Below are positions 25,030 to 35,649 of a DNA stretch of 64,000 bases, piece by piece. The stretch lies in assembly GCA_963816435.1 (NCBI GenBank), contig CAWFKS010000009.1:124001-188000 (forward strand). The letters are read 5' to 3'. Position numbers and translations under genes: made by a program. The notes under the pieces are model-generated. The model had not been told where the DNA came from, ran no database searches, and worked only from the letters and a program-made list of their open reading frames with translations. Within the stretch, counting starts at the first letter, position 1; the number at the start of each line of letters is the position of its first letter. The stretch is from CAWFKS01 sp963816435. Lineage in GTDB: Bacteria > Pseudomonadota > Alphaproteobacteria > Rhizobiales > Rhizobiaceae.

Positions 25030-25542
25030 TCAGCCGGCCTTTTTCCGTCTTTCGTAAACGACGTATCGCGTCGCGTAGTCGTCTCGCTCGCCCTTCGGGA
25101 ACTCCTCCGACGAGATCGCTTCCCAGATCGCGGGGTCGATCGGCGGAAGTTCGACGTCACCATCGACGTCCGCCAGCACATGCGTGATGTCCAGCCGGTC
25201 GGCCTTGTCGAGGGCGTCGCGATAGAGCTGCGCGCCGCCGATGACGCATGCCTCGCCGGCTTCTCCCACGTCCTGCTGCGCGATCTCCAATGCCTCGTCG
25301 AGCGAGGCAGCCACGTCCGCCCCCTCGGCGCGATAGCCCGGATTGCGGGTCACCACGATGTTGCGCCGCCCCGGAAGCGGCTGGCGCGGCAGGCTCTCCC
25401 ATGTCTTGCGGCCCATGATGACGGGCTTGCCCATCGTCGTGGCCTTGAAGCGCTTCATGTCGGTGGACAGGCGCCACGGCAGCCCGCCGGCGCGGCCGAT
25501 GACGCCGTTCTGCGCCACCCCGAAGACCAGGGTGACCTTCAA
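25030..25542 (-). CDS. folA: dihydrofolate reductase
   Basis: A 170-residue DHFR reducing dihydrofolate with NADPH. It shows the family opening VTLVFGVAQNGVIGRAGGLPW, the active-site DMKRFKATTMGKPVIMGRKT (split over two motifs), LPGRRNIVVTRN and the NADPH loop CVIGGAQLY. The start is taken as TTG at 25542, overlapping the upstream DUF4424 stop, because the family begins at this point (MKVTLV); no ATG or GTG is available. It works with ThyA, encoded two genes upstream, to recycle folate for dTMP synthesis. Confidence 0.9.
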   Translation of the reverse strand: MKVTLVFGVAQNGVIGRAGGLPWRLSTDMKRFKATTMGKPVIMGRKTWESLPRQPLPGRRNIVVTRNPGYRAEGADVAASLDEALEIAQQDVGEAGEACVIGGAQLYRDALDKADRLDITHVLADVDGDVELPPIDPAIWEAISSEEFPKGERDDYATRYVVYERRKKAG

Positions 25543-26547
25543 TTTTCGTCCGTCCGGCGCAGGAACAATATGTCGAGGTCGCGGGTCGGATAGAAATCCT
25601 GCGCCGTCATCTCGAACGTCGTCGGGCCGGTCTTGCTCACGCCCGTCCCGCAGAAGCTGACGAGATTGCGCGGGCTTCCCTTGTCGATCGTCAGGTGGAA
25701 TTCGTGGATCGTCGTCGCCCAGTTGGCACCGGTCGTCAGCACATAGGAGATCCAGTTCTCGAAGAACGGCGGCTGCTCGCCGGGGCTGGCGATCCAGCGC
25801 GCGCTGGACGGCTCGGTCGAAAGCCTGGTCGATGCAGTATTTTCGTTCGTATTCGGCATGGATATCGGGCACCGGCTGCCCGTCCTGCAGGAAGGTCACC
25901 GCCACCGTGCCGCCGACGCTCGGCTGGTAGCGGTGCTCTACCTTGACCGGCATGCCGGCCGGGAAATTCATGCGCCACCAGTAGGTCGACTTCAGCCGCC
26001 AGATCGGAACGTAGTCCTCGACCCAGCCCTTGCCCGCGTCGTAGCGGTCGAGAAACAGCATGCCGCGCGCCACCCAGTCGTCCTTGGTGGCGAGCGGCAG
26101 CTTCTGCACCGCCTCGCGCGCCGCGTCCGAATAGGGGTTGAGCGGCACGCCCGCCTTTTCCAGCTCGTCGGTGACGTCGAGATCGGCCGCCAGCGCCCGC
26201 TGCTGGAGTTGCGGCTGCATGGCCCGCCCGTCCACCTCGACCTCGAAGCCCAGGAAATTGTCCGACTGGAAGTCCGGCACCGCCACGTTTTCGTAAGGAT
26301 TGCCCTCGATGTCGGGCATCGGGAAGGCGACGATGCCGTCGACATCGGCCTCCGAACCGTTCTTGAAGACGTAGGACACGCGCACCTGGTCGAGCGAGAT
26401 GAACAGGTCCTCCCGCTCGATCGCCACCACGTCGTTCCTGACGAAGATCAGCCCGCCGGTCTTGAGCTCCGCCATCGTGTCGTTGGCCAGGGCCGGCGCG
26501 CCCGCAGCGGCAACGAGCCCGAGCGCCAGAATGAGCTTGCGGATCAT
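25539..26547 (-). CDS. DUF4424 secreted protein (one frame break)
   Basis: A 335-residue exported protein with a clear signal peptide (IRKLILALGLVAAAGAPALA, cleaved before NDTMAELKTGG). The body matches the DUF4424 family: GLIFVRNDVVAIEREDLFIS, IVAFPMPDIEG, WWRMNFPAGMPVKVEHRY and YCIDQAF. One extra base at 25815-25816 shifts the frame; downstream it continues WIASPGEQPPFFENWISYVL to the end, which overlaps folA. The start at 26547 has GGGAGGAA. The function of the family is unknown. It lies between thyA and folA on the same strand. Confidence 0.8.
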
Positions 26548-26632
26548 GGTTCCTCCCGACGGTGCGCCAGGGTCGAGGCGCGTTTCACCCGCCAGTCTCC
26601 ACCAGCTTTGGCCCGCCTTCAAGCGTGTTGCC

Positions 26633-27427
26633 TCACACCGCGATGGGGGCGCGGATGGTCGGCGCCGCCTGGTAGTTCTCCAGCCGGAAATCCTCGTAGC
26701 GGAAGCCGAAGATGTCGCGGACTTCTGGGTTGATCCACATCGTCGGCAGCGGCCCCGGCCGGCGGGTCAGCTGCTCGCGCGCCTGTTCGAAATGGTTGTG
26801 GTAGAGATGCGCGTCACCCAGCGTGTGGATGAATTCGCCGGGCTCGAGCCCCGTCACCTGTGCCACCATCATCGTCAGCAGCGCGTAGGAGGCGATGTTG
26901 AACGGCACGCCGAGAAAGATGTCGGCGGAGCGCTGGTAGAGCTGGCACGAAAGCTTGCCGTCGGAAACGTGGAACTGGAAGAGGCAGTGGCACGGCGGCA
27001 GCGCCATCTCGTCCACCTCCGCCGGGTTCCAGGCCGAGACGATGTGCCGGCGCGAATTGGGGTTGGTCCTGATGCTTTCGACCACGTTGGCGATCTGGTC
27101 GATCCTGCGCCCGTCCGGCGCGGGCCAGGAGCGCCACTGCGATCCGTAGACGGGACCGAGATTGCCGTTCTCGTCGGCCCATTCGTCCCAGATCGACACG
27201 CCGTTGTCCTTGAGATACTTGATGTTTGTGTCGCCGGCGAGAAACCACAGCAACTCGTGGATGATCGACTTCAGGTGCAGCTTCTTGGTCGTCAGCACCG
27301 GGAAGCCGGCCGCGAGGTCGAAGCGCATCTGGTAGCCGAACACGGCGCGCGTGCCGGTGCCGGTGCGGTCGCCCCGGTCGCTGCCGTTCTCCATCACATG
27401 GCTGAGAAGGTCGAGATACTGGCGCAT
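26633..27427 (-). CDS. thyA: thymidylate synthase
   Basis: A 264-residue ThyA, the E. coli length, methylating dUMP to dTMP with methylene-tetrahydrofolate. The catalytic Cys146 lies in ALPPCHCLFQF; other marks are DRTGTGTRAVFGYQMRFDL, RSADIFLGVPFNIASYA and the C-terminal IRAPIAV. It is the first gene of thyA-DUF4424-folA, placing dTMP synthesis and dihydrofolate recycling in one unit. Confidence 0.96.
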   Translation of the reverse strand: MRQYLDLLSHVMENGSDRGDRTGTGTRAVFGYQMRFDLAAGFPVLTTKKLHLKSIIHELLWFLAGDTNIKYLKDNGVSIWDEWADENGNLGPVYGSQWRSWPAPDGRRIDQIANVVESIRTNPNSRRHIVSAWNPAEVDEMALPPCHCLFQFHVSDGKLSCQLYQRSADIFLGVPFNIASYALLTMMVAQVTGLEPGEFIHTLGDAHLYHNHFEQAREQLTRRPGPLPTMWINPEVRDIFGFRYEDFRLENYQAAPTIRAPIAV

Positions 27428-27547
27428 CGTGTCCTGGCGCTCGATTCGGTTTTTCGAAAGCGGCCCGCATCATAGCCGAGCCGGGCGCCGGGCGAACCCC
27501 TCGCCGGACCGGCCCACAGATTTGGCATTCTCACAGATTTTGCGCGT

Positions 27548-27859
27548 TCAGATGACGCCCAGCCGGTCCAGGTGCTTGGCGACGAGATAGTAGAAGGTGA
27601 CGCGGTCCTTGTGGTTGTCTCCCGCCATCGTCTCGCACACCCAGCCGATCACCGTGTCGCAGCGCTCGCGGTCGAACACGCCGAGCTTGCCCATGCACCA
27701 GTTCTTGCGCACCCGCGCCAGTTCCTGTTCGTCGGAACAGGCGACCAGCGCGGAATCGCGGTTCTTCAGCGCCGGTGCGAGGTAGTCGGCCAGCCGCGCC
27801 ACCACGTCCGCGTCGGCCAGCGCGTCGTATTTCCTGATGTCGGCGAGATGGTCGGTCAT
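27548..27859 (-). CDS. DUF2853 family protein
   Basis: A 103-residue cytoplasmic protein matching DUF2853: it opens DHLADIRKYDALADADVV, has LVACSDEQELARVRKNWCMG in the middle and ends FYYLVAKHLDRLGVI. Structures of this family are helical; the function is unknown. The start at 27859 has AAGGAGAG upstream. It reads opposite to the tmRNA gene, with which it shares the 27.9 kb intergenic region. Confidence 0.82.
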   Translation of the reverse strand: MTDHLADIRKYDALADADVVARLADYLAPALKNRDSALVACSDEQELARVRKNWCMGKLGVFDRERCDTVIGWVCETMAGDNHKDRVTFYYLVAKHLDRLGVI

Positions 27860-27951
27860 CGTCCTCTCTCCTTCCGAGGGTTGGCGTCGGTGGTTGGCGA
27901 ACCGGCACGATACCCCTTCCAAACCGGCCTCGCCCACCCTATATTGGCGGT

Positions 27952-28290
27952 GTCGGTTTCGACCGACTATGGCGATAAACGGCCGATGCAATAAGCCACT
28001 CGGACCCGGGGGCGGTACCCGGCGCCTCCACCAAAAACCGCCGCGCTTTCAATTGGATAGCGGCGGCTTTTGATGGGGGCGAAATAGGATCGACGGGGGT
28101 GTAAAGATCGGACTTTCGCTCGGCATGGTAGCCACCGTTATCGGGCCAAACTCTATAGTTGCCAACGACAACTATGCTGAGGCACGTCTCGCTGCGTAAG
28201 CAGCGCGATAGTCTCGAATTAAGCCCTGTGGGTTAGCACCTTCAGGCGGGGTTCGGAGGCACCTGGCAACAGAAGCCTCCACTTCTCCCC
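27952..28290 (+). ncRNA. ssrA: transfer-messenger RNA, circularly permuted two-piece type
   Basis: The acceptor piece comes first and ends CGCCTCCACCA at 28033; an intervening sequence with the hairpin CCGCCGC/GCGGCGG follows; the coding piece starts at 28075 with GGGGGCG, whose seven bases pair perfectly (one G-T) with CGCCTCC to rebuild the tRNA-like acceptor stem. The tag frame at 28161-28199 encodes ANDNYAEARLAA and stop. This permuted order is characteristic of alphaproteobacteria. The RNA rescues stalled ribosomes and tags proteins for ClpXP. The outer ends are approximate. sspB, the tag adaptor, follows. Confidence 0.92.
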
Positions 28291-28480
28291 CTCCTCCACA
28301 TCGCTGCTGTTCTCGCTCGTTCGCGCCGCCCGTCGATGTCTGCCCGCAGCGCGACTTCGTGCTTTCGCGCGCCGCCGCCCGAGACAGCCGTTCCAAACGG
28401 CCTCGTCTGGCGCTATACCGGTTTACGGGCGGACCAAGGGTGCTTAATTACAGGCAACGATTCACCGTGAGCCGACAGAC

Positions 28481-29019
28481 ATGGCCGACGATCACATTCG
28501 CTACGACATTCTCGCCCAGGAGGCCCTGCGCGGCGTCATGCGCAAGGTGCTGGCCGAGGTGGCGCGCACCGGCCTCCCCGGCAACCACCATTTCTTCATC
28601 ACCTTCCTGACGGGCGCGCCCGGGGTCCGCGTGTCGAGCCGCCTGCGCGAGCGCTACCCCGAACAGATGACCATCGTGCTCCAGTACCAGGTACCTGGGA
28701 TCTCAAGGTCACCGATACCGGCTTCGAGGTCGGCCTGTCCTTCTCCGACGTGCCGGAGAAGCTGGAAGTGCCGTTCTCGGCCGTGCGCGGCTTCTACGAT
28801 CCCTCGGTCCACTTCGAGCTGGAATTCGACGTCGAGACGCCGGAAGCGGCGGGCGAAGAGCCGGCCCCCGAGACGATCCCCGCGAAGGGGCCGCAGCCGG
28901 CCCTGCCCGCCGGCACCGGCAAGCGCGACAAGCAGCCGGCGGCCGAAGCCGCCGCCGCGGACGATAGCGAAAAGGCCGGCGCCGACGTCGTGTCGCTGGA
29001 CGCCTTCCGCAAGAAATGA
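28481..29019 (+). CDS. sspB: SspB-family ClpXP adaptor (frame broken)
   Basis: A 178-residue alphaproteobacterial SspB after repair. It opens IRYDILAQEALRGVMRKVL with NHHFFITFLTGAPGVRVS, then after the break continues TGFEVGLSFSDVPEKLEVPF, an acidic linker and the ClpX-binding end DVVSLDAFRKK. It delivers ssrA-tagged proteins to ClpXP. The shift at 28690-28695 (GGTACC) is best explained by two extra bases, restoring LQYQYWDLKV. It sits 190 bp after ssrA, a functional pairing, and its stop overlaps the DUF4169 start (ATGA). Confidence 0.88.
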
Positions 29020-29228
29020 CCGCGGAGATCGTCAACCTGCGCAGCGCCCGCAAGCGCAGGAATCGCGCCGAGCGCGAGACGCAGGCTGCCGAGAACCGCG
29101 CCCTTCACGGACTTCCCACCGCCGAGCGCCGTCGCCAACAGGCGGAGCGCGACGCCGCACTGTCGCGCCTCGACGCCCATCTACTCGAACCTCGGACGTC
29201 TCCCGGGAACGAGGACACCGACGCGTGA
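29016..29228 (+). CDS. DUF4169 family small protein
   Basis: A 70-residue highly charged protein, EIVNLRSARKRRNRAERETQ at the start and NRALHGLPTAERRRQQAERD after, the pattern of DUF4169. It is predicted almost fully helical. The function is unknown; it is a regular neighbour of sspB and of the RHH protein in rhizobia. Its start overlaps the sspB stop and its stop overlaps the next start (GTGA), so all three are translationally coupled. Confidence 0.82.
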   Translation: MTAEIVNLRSARKRRNRAERETQAAENRALHGLPTAERRRQQAERDAALSRLDAHLLEPRTSPGNEDTDA

Positions 29229-29449
29229 GCGCGGTGCGCAAGCGCTCCGTCACCATTCGCGGCCACCGCACCAGTTTTTCGATCGAGGACGAGTTTTTCG
29301 CCGAACTCGAGCGCATCGCCGCCGCGCGGAACCTGTCGCTGGCCGCGTTGGTGGCCCAGGTCGACGCCGCCAAGGCTCCCGGCGCAAACCTTTCGTCGGC
29401 ACTGCGGCTGCTGGTCCTCGACGATCTGAAGCGCTCTGCCACCCGCTGA
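29225..29449 (+). CDS. ribbon-helix-helix domain protein
   Basis: A 74-residue protein with the RHH_4-type pattern KRSVTIRGHRTSFSIEDEFF, then ELERIAAARNLSLAALVAQV and SALRLLVLDDL. These look like small DNA-binding regulators, though the target is unknown. It starts at GTG overlapping the DUF4169 stop by four bases, making it the third gene of the sspB unit. It converges on the asmA gene. Confidence 0.8.
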   Translation: MSAVRKRSVTIRGHRTSFSIEDEFFAELERIAAARNLSLAALVAQVDAAKAPGANLSSALRLLVLDDLKRSATR

Positions 29450-29503
29450 GTGGCGATAAAGTCAGTCCTGGGAACCGCCTGGTTTCGTCAGCGCAGTCGA
29501 GCG

Positions 29504-32500
29504 TCAGGTTTTCCTGCCGGAATATGTCGGTCGACACACCGGGGAGATTGCTCTTCGGCGATGCGCGCCGCGCCTCGGGCTCCGGCGCCGGCGCCGGCGT
29601 GTTGTCCACGGTCGGCGCGGGTGTCGGCAGCGGCACCGGCTTTCCGGCGTCCGGCTCGACAGACCGCGCCTGCGGTGCCGCCGTGTCCGGTTTCGCCGAC
29701 GTGTCCGGCGTTGCGCTGTCTTGACCTTCGCTGCCCTGGCCTGCGCTGTCGGTGGCATCGGGACTCGCCTGCGCGCCGTCAGCCGGCGCGTCCTGCTCGT
29801 CGCTTTGGCGTCGCCGAGCGTCTTCGCGCAGCTGCCGCTGTTCGGCCTCGAAGCGCAGACTTTTCCTGCCGGCTCTCCGCGCGGCGGTCCTCGAGTGCCG
29901 CGTAGTAGCGCAGCTCGCGGCGCAGCCGCTGGCTTTCCAGCAGCCCGGCCTGCATGGATTCCACCCTCGCCTGCTCCTTTTCCAGCGCCCGCTGGGTGAG
30001 GAACTGCGCCAGCGGAGCGGTGTCGAGCTGCACCCTGGTGTCGCCGAGCAGGTCGGTCGCGGTGAAGCGCACCGCCGGCTCCGACCCGACCAGTGCCTCC
30101 TCACCGGCATCGTATTCCAGCGTGCCTTCCGCGCTGACGGTGCCGGCGGCGAGATCGGCGCGCAGATCGGCCGTCAGCACGGCGCCGTTGCTCTCGATGC
30201 GCACCGGCGGCGCCCGCACGATGCCGCCGGCGATCGTCACCGCGAGGTCGGCCTCGTCGGCCGGCAACTCTCCGCCGAGAACCATCTTGGGCGCGAATGC
30301 GGCCGTCGCCTTGGCGTCGATGTCGCGGCCGATGCTGTCGGCCTTCATCAGCAACGCATCGAACACGGTCGGGTCGAGCCCGGAGATCTCGATGTTGCGC
30401 GCCGTCGCAGTGCCGGAACCGGAAGCCGATCCGACCAGGCTCTCGACATTCTTGCCGCTGCCGCTGAGGCTGACCGAGAGGTCGCCGCGCCCGGAAATGC
30501 CGGCGGATGGAAACAGCGCCTCCAGCCGCGCATCCTTGATCTGCAACTGCCCGTTCAATAGCCCGGTGCCGCCGGTATTCTTCAGTTCCGCCAGGCCGGT
30601 GACCCGGCCGTCCGCGGTCTTCGCCTGGAAGTCGGAAATTCGCATGCCGTCGGCGTCGACGCGCAGGTTCATGCGCGCGGCACTCGCCTCGCCGAGCGGC
30701 CCCGCGGAGACGCGCCCCGCCCTCATCTCGATGTCGACCGTGGCCGCCAGCACAGGGTCGGACTGGAACGGTGCGTCGGGCCAGCCGTCGCCATTGTCCT
30801 GCAGCGCGTCGGCGCCGAGCAGGGCCTCGGCCGGCAACGCCAGGTCGAAGGAATCCGCGCGCACCGATCCCGTGACATGCGGGATGCCGTCGCGAAGCTC
30901 GGCATTGACGTCGCCGGCTACGCCGACATCGGCGATCGAGCCGGTCAGGCCCGAGAGGATAAGCACGCCGTCGCCGACACTGGCGCCCGCCTTGAGCTTG
31001 ACCGGCAGGCCGAGCCCCATTCCCGGCAGCGCCTCGCCCGCCGCCATCAGCCACGGCTCCAGGTCGTCCGCTTTCAGCGAAGCCTGGCCGTCGGCGGAAA
31101 GTCCGCTCTCCGTCCATGTCGCCTGTCCGTCATATCGGGCAGACAGCCCGTCGCCGCGGAAGGCGAAGGCGGCCTTGGCGCCCTTCGCCAGCGTGCCGTC
31201 GAGCGAGAATTCCGTCTCCGCCGGTCCGGCCACGCCGAGCGGCAGCGCCGGCAGGCCGAGCAGCGCGTAGATCGGACCCGCGTCGTCGTTCCTGGCGGTG
31301 AAATCGACCTTGAGCGGGCTCTCGTCCAGCCGGGCCAAGCCGTCCTTGCCCGACAACGTCAGCGAGAAGCCGGTTCCGCCGGCCGTGCCGTTGGCGCTGA
31401 CCGCCACGCCCGTGCCGCCGTTCCCGTTGTCCGCCGCGCTGGCGACCACCTGCACCTCGGCGTCGGAAAGCAGGCCGGCATAGGTTGCCGGCACGCTGGT
31501 TGAGGCGAGTCAGGATCGGATTGCCGGAATATCTTGCAGCCAGCGTCGCAACCACCGGCGCCAGGTCGCCGCCGATGATCGTGGCGTCGACATTGCCGGT
31601 CGGGTGGCCGCTCTGCTGAAGGCCGTATCACGGTGCCGGTGGCGCTGACCGAAGCGCCGTCCAGGCCGCCGATCGACAGCCGGTCGATCTCCAGTTTCCC
31701 GTCGCGCAGCCGCATCGACGTGTCGACCGCGTCGGCGGTGAGCCCGGCGACCGTCACCGGCCCGGCCTTGACGTCGAAATCGAGGTCGTGGTCGGCCAAC
31801 CGGGTGACACCGCTGTCGCTGACGAACAGCGAGGCGAATGCGGCCAGCCCGTCGACGTCGAGCTTGCCGCCGTCCAGCTTGAGCGCCATCGAGGGCCGCT
31901 GGTTCTTCGGCCGCGAGTTGACGATGCGGCCGGTGAACCTGGCGTCGCCGAGGATCAGCTCCAGATCGTCGAATTCCTGCGTGCGGTCGGTGAGCTGCAC
32001 CTTGGCGCTGAAGCCGGCCTTCGGCAGGCGCCGGATCGCGTCGTCGACGTCCTTCGACAGCCATGACGCGAAGCCCGAAGGCTGGCCGACCGCGACCAGC
32101 AGGTCGCCTGAAAACGCGACATCGTCCTCGCCCACCTTCAGCAGACCGGCCCCCTCCAGCGTCGTGCGCCCGGGAAGTGCGGCCGACATCTTCTCGACGC
32201 GCCAGCCCTCCGGCGCGGGCTCGGCCGAAAGCCGCACCTCGCGGATCGTCGTGTCGCCGGCCACGATCGCCGGCAGGTCGACGTCGATCCGGCCGGGGAT
32301 TCCGGGCTTCGGCAGGTCGAGGATCGCCTCCTTCACCGCGGCGATGCGGTCTTCGAGCGTGATCCCGCCGGGCTTCTGCGCATCGTCCAGCGTCTCGTCG
32401 AAACGCACCTGCGCCCCGTCGGCGACGATCGAGAAGCGCGGGTTCTGGCCGAGATCGATGCGCGCGTGCCCGTCGGCGGTGTAGGGATCGGCGAGAGGAC

Positions 32501-33345
32501 CCGTCTCGAAGCGGAACTGGTCGACGGCGAGCTGCTGGTGGTCGAGCGCGAACTTGCCGTTGACGCGGTAGGCCGGCGTCTCGTCCTTCTTCGCCGTCAG
32601 CGCGGCCAGCTTGAACATGCCCTCGTAGGAGGCCGCGCCATCCTTGAGCTTCGCCGAACCGTCGGTCTCGATCGTCACCCCGTAGCGCCGCGGCACCGCC
32701 TCGACATGCAGACGCATCGAACCCTCGTCGCCGACGCGGCCGGTCGCCACGGAAAGCGTCGTCGGAATACCGTCGACCGCCAGCGAGCCGTCGATGCGCC
32801 ACGGGCCCGCCAGCGAACGTGCCGAAAGCTTCGCGTCGATCTCCGACAGCGTGTGGTCGCGGCCGCCGGCACCATGGTGGAGCGTCACCGAGCCGTCGGT
32901 GATCGTCACCTTCTCGAGCTGCACCTGCGACGGGTCGAACACGGTGTCCGGCCTCATCGCCCAGTCGATCGCGCCGTCGGCGCCGACCGAGATGTTGGCG
33001 TGCGGGCGCACCAGCCGCATGTCGAAGATCAGCACCTCGCCGCGCATGAACGGCGCCAGTTCGGCGTCCATCGAGAAGGAATCGACCGTCATCGCCGGCT
33101 CGTCCGGCGTCGTGCCGGCCACCACCACGTCGGAGAACGAGACCGACGGGAACGGCAGCAGCCGCGCGCGCGCCGTGACCGCGCACCGTCACCTGGCGTC
33201 CCAGCACGCGGCTCGCCTCGCGCTCGAAGTCGGCGCGGTACGACGTCCAGTCGATGAAATACGGCGCCACCAGCGCCGCCGTCAGCACCAGAACGATCAG
33301 GCCGCCGATTATGACGAAGAGTCTGGCCAGCGATATGTCTCCCAA
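29504..33345 (-). CDS. large AsmA-family protein (several frame breaks)
   Basis: About 1,280 residues after repair, beginning with a single N-terminal membrane helix (LFVIIGGLIVLVLTAALVAPY) and the AsmA opening FIDWTSYRADFEREASRVLGR. The body is a long beta-rich repeat region facing the periplasm, as in the AsmA/TamB-like bridge proteins thought to move lipid between membranes. At least four extra bases break the frame, near 33178, 31620-31624, 31488-31491 and 29873. The C-terminal 120 residues are an Asp/Pro/Ala-rich tail; the stop at 29504 requires one more shift near 29517, so the 3' end is uncertain. Codon bias is normal throughout. Confidence 0.75.
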
Positions 33346-33505
33346 GCCCTGCCGATTCGCCCGGCCAGCAGCATAGCAGCATGCGCCGGGCGCCGGGGCA
33401 CCTTCGCCGCGCCTGGCTGTTCGCCCGCGGGCCTCGCACCCCGGTGTCGCCTGCCGGTCACAAACCCATGATCCAACAGCATGACCACATCGTGGCGGGG
33501 CGGGT

Positions 33506-34931
33506 TCAGTCCACCCGGGCCGCGCGGCTGATGATCTTGCCGGGGTTCATGATGTCAAGCGGATCGAGCGCCTGCTTCAGCGCCCGCATGTAGTCCACCC
33601 CCGGCCCCAGCTCGCGCTCCAGGAAGCGCATCTTGCCCTGGCCTATCCCGTGCTCGCCCGTGCAGGTGCCGTCCATGGCGATCGCCCTGAGATTCAGCCG
33701 CGCCACGAACTCCTCGGTGCGCGCGATCTCGCCGGCATCGTTCGGGTCCATCAGCACCAGCACGTGGAAATTGCCGTCGCCGACATGGCCGACGATCGGC
33801 GCCACCAGCCCGCTCTCGGCGATGTCGGCCTCGGTCTCGCGGATGCACTCGGCCAGCCGCGAGATCGGCACGCACACGTCGGTGGTGATGTTCTGGCAGC
33901 CCGGCCGCAGCGCCATGCCCGCCCAGTAGGCGTCGTGGCGCGCCTTCCACAGCTTCGTGCGTTCCTCGACGTCCGTCGTCCAGATGAACGGCCCGCCGCC
34001 ATATTCGTCGGCGATCTCGCCAAACAGCTCCGACTGCTCCTTCACGCCCGGCGTCGGTGCCGTGGAACTCCAGGAACAGGCACGGCCCTTCCGGATAGTC
34101 GAGCTTGGCGTACTGGTTGAGCGAGCGCATGCCGAGCCCGTTGATGAGCTCGATGCGCGCCACCGGCACGCCCATCTGGATCGTCGCGATCACCGCCTGG
34201 CAGGCCGATTCCAGGCTCGGGAACGGGCACACCCCGCCGGCGATCGCCTGCGGGATGCCGTAGAGCTTCACCGTCAGCGAGGTGATCACGCCGAGCGTGC
34301 CTTCCGAGCCGATCAGGAGCCGTGTCAGGTCGTAGCCGGCCGAAGACTTGCGTGCCCTCGTCGCCGTGGTCAGCGCCCGCCCGTCGGCCATCACCGCCGT
34401 CAGCGAGATGACGTTCTCGCGCATCGTGCCGTAGCGCACCGCGTTGGTGCCCGACGCCCGCGTCGCCGCCATGCCGCCGAGGCTCGCATTGGCGCCCGGG
34501 TCGATCGGGAAGAACAGGCCGGTGTCGCGCAGGTGATGGTTGAGCTCCTCGCGCGTCACGCCGGCCTCGACCGTGCAGTCCATGTCGTCGGCGTTGACCG
34601 CCAGCACGCGGTTCATCTGCGAGGTGTCGACCGAGATGCCGCCGCCCGGCGCGTTGACGTGGCCTTCGAGCGACGAACCGACGCCGAACGGGATAATCGG
34701 CACGCGGTGCTCCGCGCACAGCCTCACCGCCTCCTGCACCTCCTCGATGCTGTGCGGGAACAGCACGCCGTCCGGCGACTGGCCGGGAATGTAGGTGGTG
34801 GTGTGCGAATGCTGGGCGCGCAGCGCCTCGCCGGTCTGGAAGCGCTCGCCGAAGCGCTGCTTCAGTATGCCGGTGACGGTGCCGATGCCGGCATCGTTGC
34901 GTTCGACCCGCTCGAGATCGGCCAGCGCCAT
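33506..34931 (-). CDS. FAD-linked oxidase, D-lactate dehydrogenase/GlcD-like (one frame break)
   Basis: A 474-residue flavoprotein after repair. The N-terminal PCMH-type FAD domain shows GVLFPHSIEEVQEAVRLC, PIIPFGVGSSLEGHVNAPGG and FFPIDPGANASLGGMAATRA; the C-terminal domain shows VGHVGDGNFHVLVLMDP and GTCTGEHGIGQGK, as in cytochrome-linked D-lactate dehydrogenase and glycolate oxidase GlcD. No glcE or glcF lies nearby, so D-lactate or another 2-hydroxy acid is the likely substrate. One extra G at 34047-34049 breaks the frame before VKEQSELFGEI. The start at 34931 follows GGGAGGAAA. Confidence 0.85.
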
Positions 34932-35085
34932 GTCTTTTCCTCCCTGCCGCCGTGCCCATAGCCGGGTCGTCGGTTCGTTTCGTGCAGGGCTTTTGGTAGC
35001 GGGATCGCGCGGGGCTGCGCAAGTCCGGTTGATTTGTCGGCGCGGTGCGGCCAAAACCCTCCCATTGCTCAAGGAGGAATTCGCC

Positions 35086-35604
35086 ATGTCGTTCGCCGCT
35101 CCCCTCGTCTCACGCGTCCAGTCGATCGAGGAGCAGTGGATCGACTACAACGGCCACCTCAACATGGCCTATTACAACGTGCTGTTCGATCGCGGGGCCG
35201 ACGAGGCCTTCGAGGCGATGGGCATGGGCCCGTCCTACGCGGCGGAACGCCGTCTCACCACCTACACGGCCGAGCTTCACGTCTGCTACGTGCGCGAATT
35301 GCACCTGGGCGACAAGGTTACGGTGAGCTTCCAGATGATCGATCACGACGAGAAGCGCTTTCACACCTTCCAGGAACTGCACCATGTCGACGGCTGGCTC
35401 GCCGCCACCGCCGAGGTGCTGACGCTCCATGTCGACATGAGCGGCCCGAAGGTCGCGCCGTTTCCGCCGGACGTGAAGGAAAAGGTCGAGGCCATGCAGG
35501 CCGCCCACGCCGAGCTTCCGATACCGGAGCGCGTCGGCCGTTCCATCGGCATCCGTCGCAAGATAGCGCCGAGCCGTTGCCGGGAAACGCTATCGGGCTG
35601 CTAA
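35086..35604 (+). CDS. hotdog-fold acyl-CoA thioesterase
   Basis: A 172-residue single hotdog domain: VQSIEEQWIDYNGHLNMAYY carries the catalytic Asp and the DYNGHLN motif of 4-hydroxybenzoyl-CoA-like thioesterases, followed by TTYTAELHVCYVRELHLGD and HFHTFQEL-type strands. A similar domain is fused to L-carnitine dehydrogenases as a betainyl-CoA thioesterase, so a short or carnitine-derived acyl-CoA is possible, but the substrate is not shown. The start ATG has an ideal AAGGAGGA. It is divergent from the FAD-linked oxidase, 154 bp away. Confidence 0.8.
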   Translation: MSFAAPLVSRVQSIEEQWIDYNGHLNMAYYNVLFDRGADEAFEAMGMGPSYAAERRLTTYTAELHVCYVRELHLGDKVTVSFQMIDHDEKRFHTFQELHHVDGWLAATAEVLTLHVDMSGPKVAPFPPDVKEKVEAMQAAHAELPIPERVGRSIGIRRKIAPSRCRETLSGC

Positions 35605-35649
35605 CTTGCGTCTCGCCGCCATTCGCGCTGTCGAAGGCGCGAGCCGGGC

